Below, one piece after another: positions 16,057 to 24,772 of a stretch of 51,129 bases of DNA (the stretch's first letter is position 1; every line of letters starts with the position of its first letter). The notes under the pieces are model-generated. The model was not told where the DNA came from and did not search any database. It saw nothing but the letters and a program-made list of their open reading frames with translations. Origin of the DNA: RGIG3102 sp045633415 (GTDB lineage: Bacteria > Bacillota > Clostridia > Oscillospirales > Ruminococcaceae). The DNA lies in contig JAZQYH010000113.1 in assembly GCA_045633415.1 (NCBI GenBank), positions 1 through 51,129 of the forward strand. Direction: 5' to 3'. A program made the translations under genes and the position numbers.

Positions 16057-19023
16057 TTATTTATTTTTAAAAGCTTTGTATTCTTTATAAGATTCTGATT
16101 TTTTGAATGCAGATTTTTTCTTTGCCAGCATAATGGCAGAAGCCACAAACACCACACCAGATACCATCGCTACAGCAGGTACTATTGTAAGCACCGCTGG
16201 TTTTATCAGTTTGATTGTTGTGTCTGGACCTACACCGTTCATACCGCTGGAATGTGCAATTGCATACAGGTTGTGGTGGCAGGCTTCTCTCATTGCATTA
16301 ACAACCACTGCATCATCTTTGTACTGTGGCAGCTGTTCTGTTACATACCACAGCATAGCGTCGTATGTAGAGTTGCCAGCCAGAATGCCATCAACACCAT
16401 TTACCATTGTTGTGATTACGTTGTCAGAGATTGTAAGACCGTTTGCGCCCCATTCTTCACGGAGAATGTCGTTTACAAGACCTGCATGTGCACCAGCCCA
16501 CATTGTGCCCCAACGTGTATATGCCATCATAACACCGTTTGCACCTTCTTTTTCAAAGGCTTTCTGGTATGCTTTCAGATAGATTTCACGTGCCGCCTGT
16601 TCGCTGAGCCATACACCCAGACCTGTTCTGTCCTGTTCACAGTCGTTAAGTGCAAAGTGCTTGATAACCACGTGCACGCCTTTTTCTTCTATGCCCTTAC
16701 ATTCTGCGGCACAGATTTCTCCTGACAGGAAACCGTCTTCAGAATAATATTCAAAGTTTCGTCCGCCATATGGTGTTCTGTGCATATTTGCACCAGGACC
16801 ATAAAGTATTGCCACATTTGCCGCAAGGCAGTCGTTTGCCACAATATTGCCTATATCGTAAACCAGCTGTCTGTTGAATGTAGCCGCCAGCACATCTTCA
16901 GATGTAAGTGCAGTGGTCACCACACCCAGCTGACTGCCAAAGAGGGATACTGTCAGCCCCTGTGGGCCGTTTTCATCTCGTGTGCCAGGTGCTTCCACAG
17001 ATTTCACCGGCATTGTCCAGTGGAAAGAGTCACCGATAAGGGAAACCATTTCATCAAAGGTCATCTGGTCCAGCAGTAAATCCCACTGTGGGTCATCGTA
17101 ATCAAGCCCAATCATATCATAGAGCTTCAGCCCGTTGTCTGCGCCCATAACCGGCATTTCCATCTGTGGATAATCTGCAGGGTCATACTGCAGCAGCTGC
17201 AAGTCATCAATCAGCATTTCTGTCAGTGCAATTTTCACTGTTTCCTTTGCACTTGGCATAGTGGCAGACCAGTCGTTTCTTGTCAGCCATACTATATCCT
17301 CTTCCACGCCTTCATAGAGATTTGGGTCTGCGGAAGAAACCCTGTTTGTAATGGCTGTGCCATTAAGTGATGTGGAGTATGTTTCTGCATCCAGTACGTC
17401 CACTGTGTATTTATATGTCAGTGTGCTGTCGCCGTCAGCATCCATTCTGCCCTGTGTGTTTTCAACTGTGTAGCCTTTCGCTGAAAGGAAGTTGTTTATG
17501 GCGTTATGGCTGTCTGTGGCAACTGTCAGATAGTAGTCGCCTGCATCCAGAATATATGTGCCATAGCCGTATGTGTCAAAGGAAGCCAGTTCACGTCTGT
17601 CCACCTGTACTGTTACAGTCTGGCTTTCATTTGGGTTGATAATGTCAGTTTTTTCAAAGCCTGCCAGCGCCGCTGCCGCTTTTTCAACGCCATTTTCCTT
17701 ATCGTATTCTGTGTATGGGCTGTTGAGATAAACCTGTACCACCTCTTTGCCAGCCATATCGCCAGTATTTGTCACTTTTACAGACACATTGAACACATCA
17801 GCCTGTGCATCGTATGCTACAGCCATATCACTGTATTCAAAGTCAGTGTAGGACAGACCATAGCCAAATGGGAACGCCACATCATCGCTATAGCTATATT
17901 CACCTGCATTGCCTGTGCCCATTACATAGTCTTCATAGCGTGTTTCATAATATTTGTAGCCTACATATATACCTTCCTGATAAATCATATATGTTTCAGC
18001 TACATCTGGGATAATGCCTTCTTCATAGCCTGCATAAACCACAGGCACAAAGTTCTGCATTGCAGGGGATGAGAAGTTGTCATAGCAGTATGTGTCCACC
18101 AGTGAACCGGATGGGTTTACTGTGCCGGCAATAATATCTGCCACTGCATTGATACCGCTGACACCTACACCGCCTACCCACAGCACAGCATCCACATCGT
18201 ATTCGTTGTCTTTAAGGAAGTCCACCTGCAGAGGATTGGATGTATTGAGAAGAACCACAATTTTTTCTATTTTGCCGGCATCTTTAAGGGATTTGATACC
18301 TGCCAGCATGGATTTTTCATTTTCGTCCAGCGCAAGATAGTTGTATTCCTGGAAAGTAAGGTCCACACCTTCACCGCCAACACGGGAAAGTGTAACGATA
18401 GCCGCATCACCATACTGTTCAACTGATGAAAGCACATCGTCTGTATAGCTTTCCCAAGGTGCTTCGCCAACTTTTGCACCGGATGTGTAGCCACCGCCAT
18501 CACGGGTATACTGTGCGCCATCACCTGTAAGGTAAAAGTCCCACAGGGTATCGTTTACATTAAGACCAGCTTTTTCCATAGCTGTTTTCAGATTATCCGC
18601 TTTGGAAGAGTCTACGTTACCAGAGCCTGTACCACCATAGATAAATGAAACTGATGATGTGGAAAACAGGCTTACAGCCGCACCTTTACCCAGTGGCAGT
18701 GCATTGTTTTCGTTCATAAGCAGGGCGGCACCTTCTGCTTCAACCTGATACACCAGCTCCCTGCCACGTGCTTCCCTTTCTTCAGTGGTATAGTCTTCTG
18801 TAAAGTACTGTGCGCTCATATCTTCATTTTCCAGTTCCCAGAAAGAACCGCCAAGGAAAAGCGCAACAGTATTGTCAAAAAGATTCAGGCAGATTGCCAG
18901 TGCAATAAATATTGCACACAATGGACCTGACAGCCACGCCAAAAATTTCCACGGACGTGTGGCTTTTTTCATAGCTTTTTTATACGCCTTTTTACGGGCT
19001 TTCATTTCACGTTTTTCGCTCAT
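16057..19023 (-). CDS. membrane-anchored, domain-permuted GH3 glycoside hydrolase
   Basis: 988 residues. Order: basic cytosolic tail, TM helix (about 26-47), GH3 C-terminal (alpha/beta) domain, fibronectin III-like region (about 390-500), GH3 catalytic barrel, TM helix (about 943-967) and a basic tail. The barrel lying after the C-terminal domain is the permuted layout seen in some Ruminococcus-type beta-glucosidases. KHFALNDCEQDR and GLTISDN mark the barrel; Asp867 of ISDN aligns with the nucleophile. Basic tails at both ends place the catalytic part outside the cell. It should release terminal sugars (beta-glucosidase or xylosidase class) from glycosides before or alongside uptake. AAGGAG precedes the ATG; it starts 18 bp after the GH2 stop. 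Confidence 0.88.
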   Translation of the reverse strand: MSEKREMKARKKAYKKAMKKATRPWKFLAWLSGPLCAIFIALAICLNLFDNTVALFLGGSFWELENEDMSAQYFTEDYTTEEREARGRELVYQVEAEGAALLMNENNALPLGKGAAVSLFSTSSVSFIYGGTGSGNVDSSKADNLKTAMEKAGLNVNDTLWDFYLTGDGAQYTRDGGGYTSGAKVGEAPWESYTDDVLSSVEQYGDAAIVTLSRVGGEGVDLTFQEYNYLALDENEKSMLAGIKSLKDAGKIEKIVVLLNTSNPLQVDFLKDNEYDVDAVLWVGGVGVSGINAVADIIAGTVNPSGSLVDTYCYDNFSSPAMQNFVPVVYAGYEEGIIPDVAETYMIYQEGIYVGYKYYETRYEDYVMGTGNAGEYSYSDDVAFPFGYGLSYTDFEYSDMAVAYDAQADVFNVSVKVTNTGDMAGKEVVQVYLNSPYTEYDKENGVEKAAAALAGFEKTDIINPNESQTVTVQVDRRELASFDTYGYGTYILDAGDYYLTVATDSHNAINNFLSAKGYTVENTQGRMDADGDSTLTYKYTVDVLDAETYSTSLNGTAITNRVSSADPNLYEGVEEDIVWLTRNDWSATMPSAKETVKIALTEMLIDDLQLLQYDPADYPQMEMPVMGADNGLKLYDMIGLDYDDPQWDLLLDQMTFDEMVSLIGDSFHWTMPVKSVEAPGTRDENGPQGLTVSLFGSQLGVVTTALTSEDVLAATFNRQLVYDIGNIVANDCLAANVAILYGPGANMHRTPYGGRNFEYYSEDGFLSGEICAAECKGIEEKGVHVVIKHFALNDCEQDRTGLGVWLSEQAAREIYLKAYQKAFEKEGANGVMMAYTRWGTMWAGAHAGLVNDILREEWGANGLTISDNVITTMVNGVDGILAGNSTYDAMLWYVTEQLPQYKDDAVVVNAMREACHHNLYAIAHSSGMNGVGPDTTIKLIKPAVLTIVPAVAMVSGVVFVASAIMLAKKKSAFKKSESYKEYKAFKNK

Positions 19024-19041
19024 GTTTTTCTCCTTATATTC

Positions 19042-20958
19042 TCAAACCCAGTTCTGGCTTTTGCCTTTTTTCACCTTGTACTCAGGTCTCGGGCTGTCTG
19101 TTTTATATATAACCGCTGTGTCTTTATAATCACCAGCCATAGCCTCAATATGGTTTTCTGCTTCCAGCTTTAATCTGAATTTAAAAACCTTTTCTCCCTT
19201 CCGGGTGGCAACCAGACTGCCGTTGTTATAAAGGGATACCTGCCCCATATTTGAGTATACTGTAATATCTGTAACACTTTCCGGGCGGTATTCATATCGC
19301 TTGCCACACAGATGTACAAATTTTTCATCGCTCCACCAGGCTTTATACAGGTAGAAGCTGTCTTTTCGGATTTTGCGGTCAAATGTCACCAGGCCTTTGT
19401 GGTTCATACCTGCTTCGCCGCCTTGGTCACGGGCGTCTGCCGCAAAGTCAAACATATTCCACACATATGTCCCCCATAAAAACGGGTGCCTGTCAAAGCA
19501 CTTCAGCATATATTCGTGGTATTTTGCCTGATATTCTTCGGTATGGTCACCACGTCTTGGTTTTGAACTGTGAAGATTTGGCATACCTTCTGCGCCATAT
19601 TCGGAATATCCCAGTGGTCTGTGCGGATATTTCCAGTGGTAGAATTTCATAAACCAGTCGTTTAAAAACAGCCCAGGTGCATACCAGCCAAGATACAGGT
19701 TCCACGCAACAATGTCTGTGATTTTGCTTACAGGGTGGAATGGGTGGCACATGGCATAGCAGGCAAGTGTTGTAGGTCTTGTCGGGTCCAGTTCTTTGGT
19801 GAATTTATTCAGCCGATGGTGGTTGTCCAGCATATCCGCCCTGTGCTTTGAAGAAATGGTTATTTCGTTTGAAACACCCCACATCACTATGGACGGATGG
19901 TTAAAGTTCTGTACCACCAGTTCTTTCATCTGGAAAAATGTATTTTCCCTGCCCTCTGGCATATGTGCGGAAATATATGGAATCTCTGCCCACACAAGCA
20001 TACCGTATTTATCACACAGGTGATAAAAATACTGGTTGTGCTGGTAATGTGCCAGACGGATGGTGGTAACACCCATTTCACGGATGATGTCCATATCCTC
20101 TTCCATCTGGCTGTAAGATATGGCATTGCCTATACCTTTGAAATCCTGATGGCGTGACACACCGCGCATAGGGTAGTGTCTGCCATTAAGGAAAAATCCT
20201 TTGTCTGCATCGATATAAAAGGTTCGCACCCCTACCTTACAGCTGATTTCATCCACAGCTTCGCCATCGCAGATAAGGGCGGCAGTCAGTGTATAAAGGT
20301 ATGGGTCATATACACCGTTCCACAGGTGAACATCTTCCACTTCCATCACTGCCTGTGGGCCACAGCCTGTTGCAACACAGGCGCCCTGTGCATCCCACAG
20401 GGTAAATTTTATCTGGCAGTCATCCTCTGCCACCACATAGGCTGTGGCTGTGATAATGCCTTTTGTGTCTTCCACAGCTGTGGTGATTTTCAGCCCGTTG
20501 CCGCCGTAATAATCAAGGTCAAAGTGGTTTTTGTTTACTGTAATCAGTTCCACATCACGATAAATACCACCATAAAAGGTAAAGTCCGCCACCTGTGGAT
20601 AAACAGTGTTATTCCTGCTGTTGTCCACCAGTACTTTCAGATGGTTGCTTTCAGCCAGAAAATCAGTTATATCCACACGGAAAGTAGAATAGCCGTTGTG
20701 ATGTATGCAGATTTCCCTGCCGTTTAAAATCACAGTTGCACTGGCATTTACCCCCTGAAACTGCAGATAAACCAGCTGGTTGTTTGCATACTGCGGACGT
20801 GGGAAATTCTTTTCATAACAGCACTGTCCACGGTAATAACCGTTGCCACCGTCCTGCCCGTCAACAGCATTCCAAGTATGTGGCAGATTAACGGCTACAG
20901 GCTGTCCGTCAGGCCCTGTGAAAACCCAGTCATTCATCAGAAGCTGTGTTTGTCTCAT
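19042..20958 (-). CDS. GH2 beta-galactosidase (beta-glucuronidase not excluded)
   Basis: 638 residues from the ATG at 20958, cytosolic, no signal peptide. Domain order is the GH2 sugar-binding jelly roll (about 10-140), an immunoglobulin-like domain (145-250) and a TIM barrel (255-600). GVSNE gives the acid/base Glu365 and GYSEYGAEG the nucleophile, probably Glu453. The family hydrolyses terminal beta-galactosides, less often glucuronides or mannosides. The frame is open further upstream (TTG at 20985, ATG at 20970), but the GGGG core (20971-20974) lies directly against the ATG at 20970, leaving 12 bp to 20958; the start is therefore likely but not certain. First gene of the operon, with a promoter and an inverted repeat in front. 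Confidence 0.9.
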   Translation of the reverse strand: MRQTQLLMNDWVFTGPDGQPVAVNLPHTWNAVDGQDGGNGYYRGQCCYEKNFPRPQYANNQLVYLQFQGVNASATVILNGREICIHHNGYSTFRVDITDFLAESNHLKVLVDNSRNNTVYPQVADFTFYGGIYRDVELITVNKNHFDLDYYGGNGLKITTAVEDTKGIITATAYVVAEDDCQIKFTLWDAQGACVATGCGPQAVMEVEDVHLWNGVYDPYLYTLTAALICDGEAVDEISCKVGVRTFYIDADKGFFLNGRHYPMRGVSRHQDFKGIGNAISYSQMEEDMDIIREMGVTTIRLAHYQHNQYFYHLCDKYGMLVWAEIPYISAHMPEGRENTFFQMKELVVQNFNHPSIVMWGVSNEITISSKHRADMLDNHHRLNKFTKELDPTRPTTLACYAMCHPFHPVSKITDIVAWNLYLGWYAPGLFLNDWFMKFYHWKYPHRPLGYSEYGAEGMPNLHSSKPRRGDHTEEYQAKYHEYMLKCFDRHPFLWGTYVWNMFDFAADARDQGGEAGMNHKGLVTFDRKIRKDSFYLYKAWWSDEKFVHLCGKRYEYRPESVTDITVYSNMGQVSLYNNGSLVATRKGEKVFKFRLKLEAENHIEAMAGDYKDTAVIYKTDSPRPEYKVKKGKSQNWV

Positions 20959-20998
20959 CTGTCTGCACATCCCCTTTCTTCTCAAGATTCATACCTAT

Positions 20999-21023
20999 TT
21001 TTGCCCGTATTTACAGGGCAAAA
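20999..21023. promoter_or_regulatory. inverted repeat in the leader of the galactoside operon (candidate operator)
   Basis: TTTTGCCC and GGGCAAAA, 8-bp perfect arms 9 bp apart, start 5 bp downstream of the -10 box on the minus strand. The position fits a sugar-responsive repressor site at the transcription start; an RNA hairpin is the alternative. No regulator gene is adjacent. Confidence 0.55.
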
Positions 21024-21028
21024 CAATA

Positions 21029-21057
21029 ATTTTACTTTTAATTTACTTTTATATCAA
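21029..21057 (-). promoter_or_regulatory. sigma-A promoter of the GH2-GH3-GPH operon
   Basis: On the minus strand, TTGATA (21052-21057) and TAAAAT (21029-21034) with 17 bp spacing, about 70 bp before the GH2 start. The intergenic region 20959-21280 also holds the divergent polysaccharide promoter and an AT-rich stretch; I see no other gene in it. Confidence 0.6.
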
Positions 21058-21203
21058 TTATATTGGCATCCTCATATTTTTGCAACATATGCAGGAATTT
21101 CCAAAGGAATTTAACGCAGGGAAAAGCCCTGCAACAGCATTAATTTTTTCTTTCTTTCTATACATTATTTTTATTATAAAATGTGGAAAAAAACAATTAT
21201 TTG

Positions 21204-21212
21204 TGGTATAAT
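21204..21212 (+). promoter_or_regulatory. extended -10 promoter of the polysaccharide cluster
   Basis: TGG-TATAAT, a perfect -10 with the TGn extension, 68 bp before the epsG-like start codon; no good -35. It is the only clear promoter found for the 21281-38570 cluster, whose genes are closely spaced. Confidence 0.55.
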
Positions 21213-21280
21213 GTTTATTTAGAATAGTATGCATTTTTATAAAAAACATTGGTGTGGAGTTCATTTAAAAAGGAGATAGT

Positions 21281-22378
21281 ATGTCACAATATGTTTTTAT
21301 TTTAATATGGATTCTGGCAATGTTTCTTGTCAGGGCCATGACGAATGTAGGCTACAGCCCTGTCTACATTCTTGGCAAAAAAGAATACAGGGTGTCAAAA
21401 GGCTTTGCCCTGTTTACATTTGCGCCGGTTATACTTATGGCGACTTTCCGCAGCTGGATAGGTGATACAGAAGCCTACAGAAAATCCTTCAACAATCTGC
21501 CAGACAATATTACAGAATTGCTGGAATATCTGCCGACTGTCAAAAAAGACGTGGGATTTTCCGTTTTAAGCGGCCTTATAAAGACAGTCACAAGCAGTGA
21601 TATTATATATTTCTTTATCATCGCCGCCATACAGGGGCTGGTGTTGATTTATGTATACAGAAAATACTCCACAGACTATGTCTTTTCTGTTTTTTTATTT
21701 ATTGCATCCATAGACTATATATCATGGATGTTCAACGGTGTGCGCCAGTTTCTGGCTGTTACAATTATCTTTGCAGCCACAACACTTATGCTGGAAAAGA
21801 AATGGCTTTCCACATTTCTCGTTATCATTCTGGCGTCCACAATGCATCAGTCGGCACTGCTGATGATACCTTTTGCAATTATCGCACAGGGCAAGGCGTG
21901 GAACAAGAAATCCATTATGTTCCTTGTCGCCACACTTGCGGCGGTTGTGTTTGTTGACCAGTTTACAAACATTCTTGATGCAGCCATGCAGGAAACACAG
22001 TACTCAAGCATGGTATCAGACTGGCAGTCGTGGGGAGATGACGGCACAAACTTTTTCAGGGTGCGGGTATATTCAGTGCCGACCATACTGTCTGTTATAG
22101 GCATAAAATACATACGTATGGCAGACGACCCTGTGATAAATTTCTGTACAAATATGTCTATTGTATCAACTGGTTTATATATTATCTCCATGGTAACCAG
22201 TGGTATATTTATAGGTCGATTGCCTATTTACGCATCATTGTACAGCTATATTCTTCTGCCATGGCAGATAAAACATATATTCACAAAACAGTCCTCACGT
22301 CTGGTCTATACAGCCGCTATGCTGGCATATCTGGCATTTTACGCTTATCAGGTATTTATACTGTGGGGTTTATATTAA
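21281..22378 (+). CDS. EpsG-family polysaccharide polymerase-like membrane protein
   Basis: 365 residues, strongly hydrophobic with about 9-10 membrane helices. The N-terminal third carries the EpsG-like pattern, including FRSWIGDTEAYRKSF (near 49-63), and MFNGVRQFLAVTIIF lies mid-protein, as in EpsG and Wzy-like proteins. The role inferred from the family is polymerisation of lipid-linked repeat units outside the membrane. Base composition is closer to the left flank than to the AT-rich genes that follow. AAAAGGAGA precedes the ATG. First gene of the cluster; the cytidylyltransferase starts 9 bp after its stop. Confidence 0.82.
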   Translation: MSQYVFILIWILAMFLVRAMTNVGYSPVYILGKKEYRVSKGFALFTFAPVILMATFRSWIGDTEAYRKSFNNLPDNITELLEYLPTVKKDVGFSVLSGLIKTVTSSDIIYFFIIAAIQGLVLIYVYRKYSTDYVFSVFLFIASIDYISWMFNGVRQFLAVTIIFAATTLMLEKKWLSTFLVIILASTMHQSALLMIPFAIIAQGKAWNKKSIMFLVATLAAVVFVDQFTNILDAAMQETQYSSMVSDWQSWGDDGTNFFRVRVYSVPTILSVIGIKYIRMADDPVINFCTNMSIVSTGLYIISMVTSGIFIGRLPIYASLYSYILLPWQIKHIFTKQSSRLVYTAAMLAYLAFYAYQVFILWGLY

Positions 22379-22387
22379 GAGGTATTT

Positions 22388-22777
22388 ATGAAAAAAGTAA
22401 TAACATATGGAACATTTGATTTGTTGCATTATGGACATATAAATTTATTACAGCGAGCAAAGGCTTTGGGTGATTACCTTATAGTAGCCTTATCAACAGA
22501 TGAGTTTAACCGGAATGAAAAAAACAAAAAATGTTATTTTTCTTATGAAAGAAGAAAACAGCTTTTAGAAGCTATACGCTATGTTGATTTGGTAATTCCA
22601 GAAGAGACCTGGGAGCAAAAAATATCAGACGTCAAAGAATTCAGAGTTGACACGTTTGTAATAGGCGACGACTGGACAGGCAAATTTGATTACCTTAAAG
22701 AATACTGCGATGTAGTATACCTTTCAAGAACTCCAGAAATATCAACTACACAAATCAAAGCAGAATTAAAAGAGTAA
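22388..22777 (+). CDS. tagD: glycerol-3-phosphate cytidylyltransferase
   Basis: 129 residues, the exact size range of TagD/GCT. HYGH (14-17) is the nucleotide-binding HxGH motif and RTPEISTT near 118-125 matches the family RTxGISTT signature, with Pro-Glu in place of the usual residue and Gly. It makes CDP-glycerol from CTP and sn-glycerol 3-phosphate in the cytosol. The adjacent LicD protein could use this donor; no TagB or TagF polymerase is in the window, so a full teichoic acid pathway is not implied here. The ribosome site is the AAGAGG just after the previous stop. Confidence 0.93.
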   Translation: MKKVITYGTFDLLHYGHINLLQRAKALGDYLIVALSTDEFNRNEKNKKCYFSYERRKQLLEAIRYVDLVIPEETWEQKISDVKEFRVDTFVIGDDWTGKFDYLKEYCDVVYLSRTPEISTTQIKAELKE

Positions 22778-22788
22778 AGGATTTTATT

Positions 22789-23592
22789 ATGGAAAGCAAA
22801 CTTAGAGACCTGCAATTGTTACAAACAGAAATGCTGGATGTAGTAGATGCATTCTGTAAAGAGCACGATATACCATACTCATTGTACGCAGGAACATTGC
22901 TTGGTGCGGTGCGCCATCAGGGTTTTATCCCTTGGGACGACGACCTTGATATATGTATGTCACGAGAAAACTACAATCGTTTTATCCAGCTGTGGCACAA
23001 GCACAAACCAGCTGGATATATTCTGCAAAACAAAGAAACAGAGACCGGCTTTACACAGTCATTTACTAAAATCCGTAAAGAAAACACCACTTTTCTTCAG
23101 TTTGAATGGGAGAAAGGCAGATATCACACCGGTGTATTTATTGATATTTTCCCAATAGACAGAATACCTGAAGGGAAAATCAAAAAGGCTTTGTTTTATT
23201 GGAATGTGATGAAATATCAATTATTTACAAGAGAGTTTGTGCCTGCAAAAAGCAATGGTATTGTAAAATTTGTTTCAAAAGTAATACTTATGCTGAACTC
23301 CAAAAACGGCAGACTCACAAAACGAGAAAAGCTTTTAAATAAAATCACTCAATACAACAAAAACCATTCTCTTGGAACAGTAGCCATAGAAACTATGGGT
23401 TCAATGAAAAAAACATATCCTTCAGACCTGCTGGATGAATACGTGCTTCTTCCGTTTGAAAACAGGCAGTTTATGTGTTTCAAGGAGTGGCAGAGCTATC
23501 TGGAAATCAAGTTTGGTGATTATATGAAACTTCCTCCAGAAGAAGAAAGAAGTTGGAGACATCATCCGATTATTCTGGATTTCGAGAAATAA
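22789..23592 (+). CDS. LicD family phosphotransferase
   Basis: 267 residues, cytosolic. The LicD core is plain: YSLYAGTLLGAVRHQGFIPWDDDLD (30-54 in outline), with the acidic cluster Asp50-Asp52 and Asp54 for metal and catalysis. LicD proteins transfer a phospho-alcohol (choline phosphate in Streptococcus and Haemophilus) from a CDP-linked donor to a glycan. Position directly after tagD suggests CDP-glycerol as donor here, giving glycerol-phosphate decoration; that is inference. Separated by 11 bp from tagD and 25 bp from the next gene. Confidence 0.9.
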   Translation: MESKLRDLQLLQTEMLDVVDAFCKEHDIPYSLYAGTLLGAVRHQGFIPWDDDLDICMSRENYNRFIQLWHKHKPAGYILQNKETETGFTQSFTKIRKENTTFLQFEWEKGRYHTGVFIDIFPIDRIPEGKIKKALFYWNVMKYQLFTREFVPAKSNGIVKFVSKVILMLNSKNGRLTKREKLLNKITQYNKNHSLGTVAIETMGSMKKTYPSDLLDEYVLLPFENRQFMCFKEWQSYLEIKFGDYMKLPPEEERSWRHHPIILDFEK

Positions 23593-23617
23593 TTATTAAA
23601 TAAATGAGGAAAGCTTT

Positions 23618-24772
23618 ATGGCTAAACCTATAAGAATATTACAGGTAATCGGTGTTATGAATCGTGGTGGAGCAGAAACCATGATTATGAATCTGTACCG
23701 TAATATCGACAAAGAAAAAATACAATTTGATTTTGTAGAGCATACATCTGAAGAAGCTGCATTTGACAAAGAAATACTGTCAATGGGTGGCAGAATATAC
23801 CGTTGTCCCAGATATACAGGCAAAAATCATTTCCCGTATGCAAAATGGTGGAAAGATTTTTTCAATATGCACGCAGAAGAATATTCAGCTGTTCACGGCC
23901 ATATCGGCAGTACTGCGGCTATATACCTGATGCAGGCAAAAAAAAGCGGGCTGTTCACAATAGCACACAGCCACAACACAAAGGGCTCATACAATGTCAA
24001 AGACCTTGTTTATCGTTGTCTTGCCTTCCCTACAAGGTTTGTAGCAGATTTTTTCATCGGTTGTTCTGTACAGGCAGGCATAGACAGATACGGAAATAAT
24101 ATCGTACAAAACAAGGAAAAATTTTATATATTGAACAATGCTATCGACTCTCATCAGTATAGCTACAATGTCGATACGAGAAATTACATAAAAAAAGAAT
24201 TAAACTTAGAAGAAGGCCTTGTCATCGGACATGTCGGTCGCTTTGAAAACCAGAAAAACCACACATTTCTTATCCAGATTTTTTTGAAATTATTGGAAAC
24301 AGAAAAAGATGCAAAACTATTGCTGGTTGGCGAAGGTCCTTTAAAAAAGACCATTCAGGATTTGGCCCAACAACTGAAAATAACAGAAAATATTATTTTT
24401 CTGGGGCTGAGGTCTGATGTGAATTGTATATTGCAACGGATGGATGTATTTGTAATGCCATCCTTATACGAAGGTCTGCCGGTTTCTCTGATAGAGGCAC
24501 AGGCAGCAGGTCTGCCTTGTGTAATTTCTGATAAAATCCCAGCTGATTGCAAAATCACAGAGCTGGTAACATCTCTCAGCCTTACCGACAGCGCTGATGT
24601 GTGGGCTGAGCATATTTTACACAGAGCAAACAAACCAAGAAGAGATTATAGTACTGATGTAAAAAACAGCGGTTTTGATATCAAAGAAACTGCAAAATGG
24701 TTGGAGGATTTTTACATTGAGCACAGCGGAGAAAAAGAAAATAACCCTGACAATATTTACGCCAGCGTTTAA
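23618..24772 (+). CDS. GT4-family glycosyltransferase
   Basis: 384 residues, GT-B fold. The N-terminal GVMNRGGAETMIMNLYRNI loop and the C-terminal EGLPVSLIEAQAAGLPCV motif (near 285-303, with the two Glu seven residues apart) identify a GT4 retaining glycosyltransferase using a nucleotide-sugar donor. Acts at the cytosolic face on the growing lipid-linked repeat unit. AGGAAAG precedes the ATG. Its 3' end contains the ribosome site and start of the next gene. Donor and acceptor sugars cannot be predicted. Confidence 0.92.
   Translation: MAKPIRILQVIGVMNRGGAETMIMNLYRNIDKEKIQFDFVEHTSEEAAFDKEILSMGGRIYRCPRYTGKNHFPYAKWWKDFFNMHAEEYSAVHGHIGSTAAIYLMQAKKSGLFTIAHSHNTKGSYNVKDLVYRCLAFPTRFVADFFIGCSVQAGIDRYGNNIVQNKEKFYILNNAIDSHQYSYNVDTRNYIKKELNLEEGLVIGHVGRFENQKNHTFLIQIFLKLLETEKDAKLLLVGEGPLKKTIQDLAQQLKITENIIFLGLRSDVNCILQRMDVFVMPSLYEGLPVSLIEAQAAGLPCVISDKIPADCKITELVTSLSLTDSADVWAEHILHRANKPRRDYSTDVKNSGFDIKETAKWLEDFYIEHSGEKENNPDNIYASV
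24703..24719 (+). promoter_or_regulatory. ribosome site that fixes a TTG start inside the preceding gene
   Basis: GGAGG (24703-24707), then 9 bp, then TTG (24717-24719). This is the best start for the GT2 gene and lies 56 bp inside the coding region of the preceding GT4 gene, implying translational coupling. Confidence 0.7.

Noticed and set aside
16023..16157. N-terminal extension of the GPH transporter by 45 residues
   Set aside because: It would overlap the GH3 coding region, has no ribosome site, and the family N-terminus starts at the ATG at 16022.
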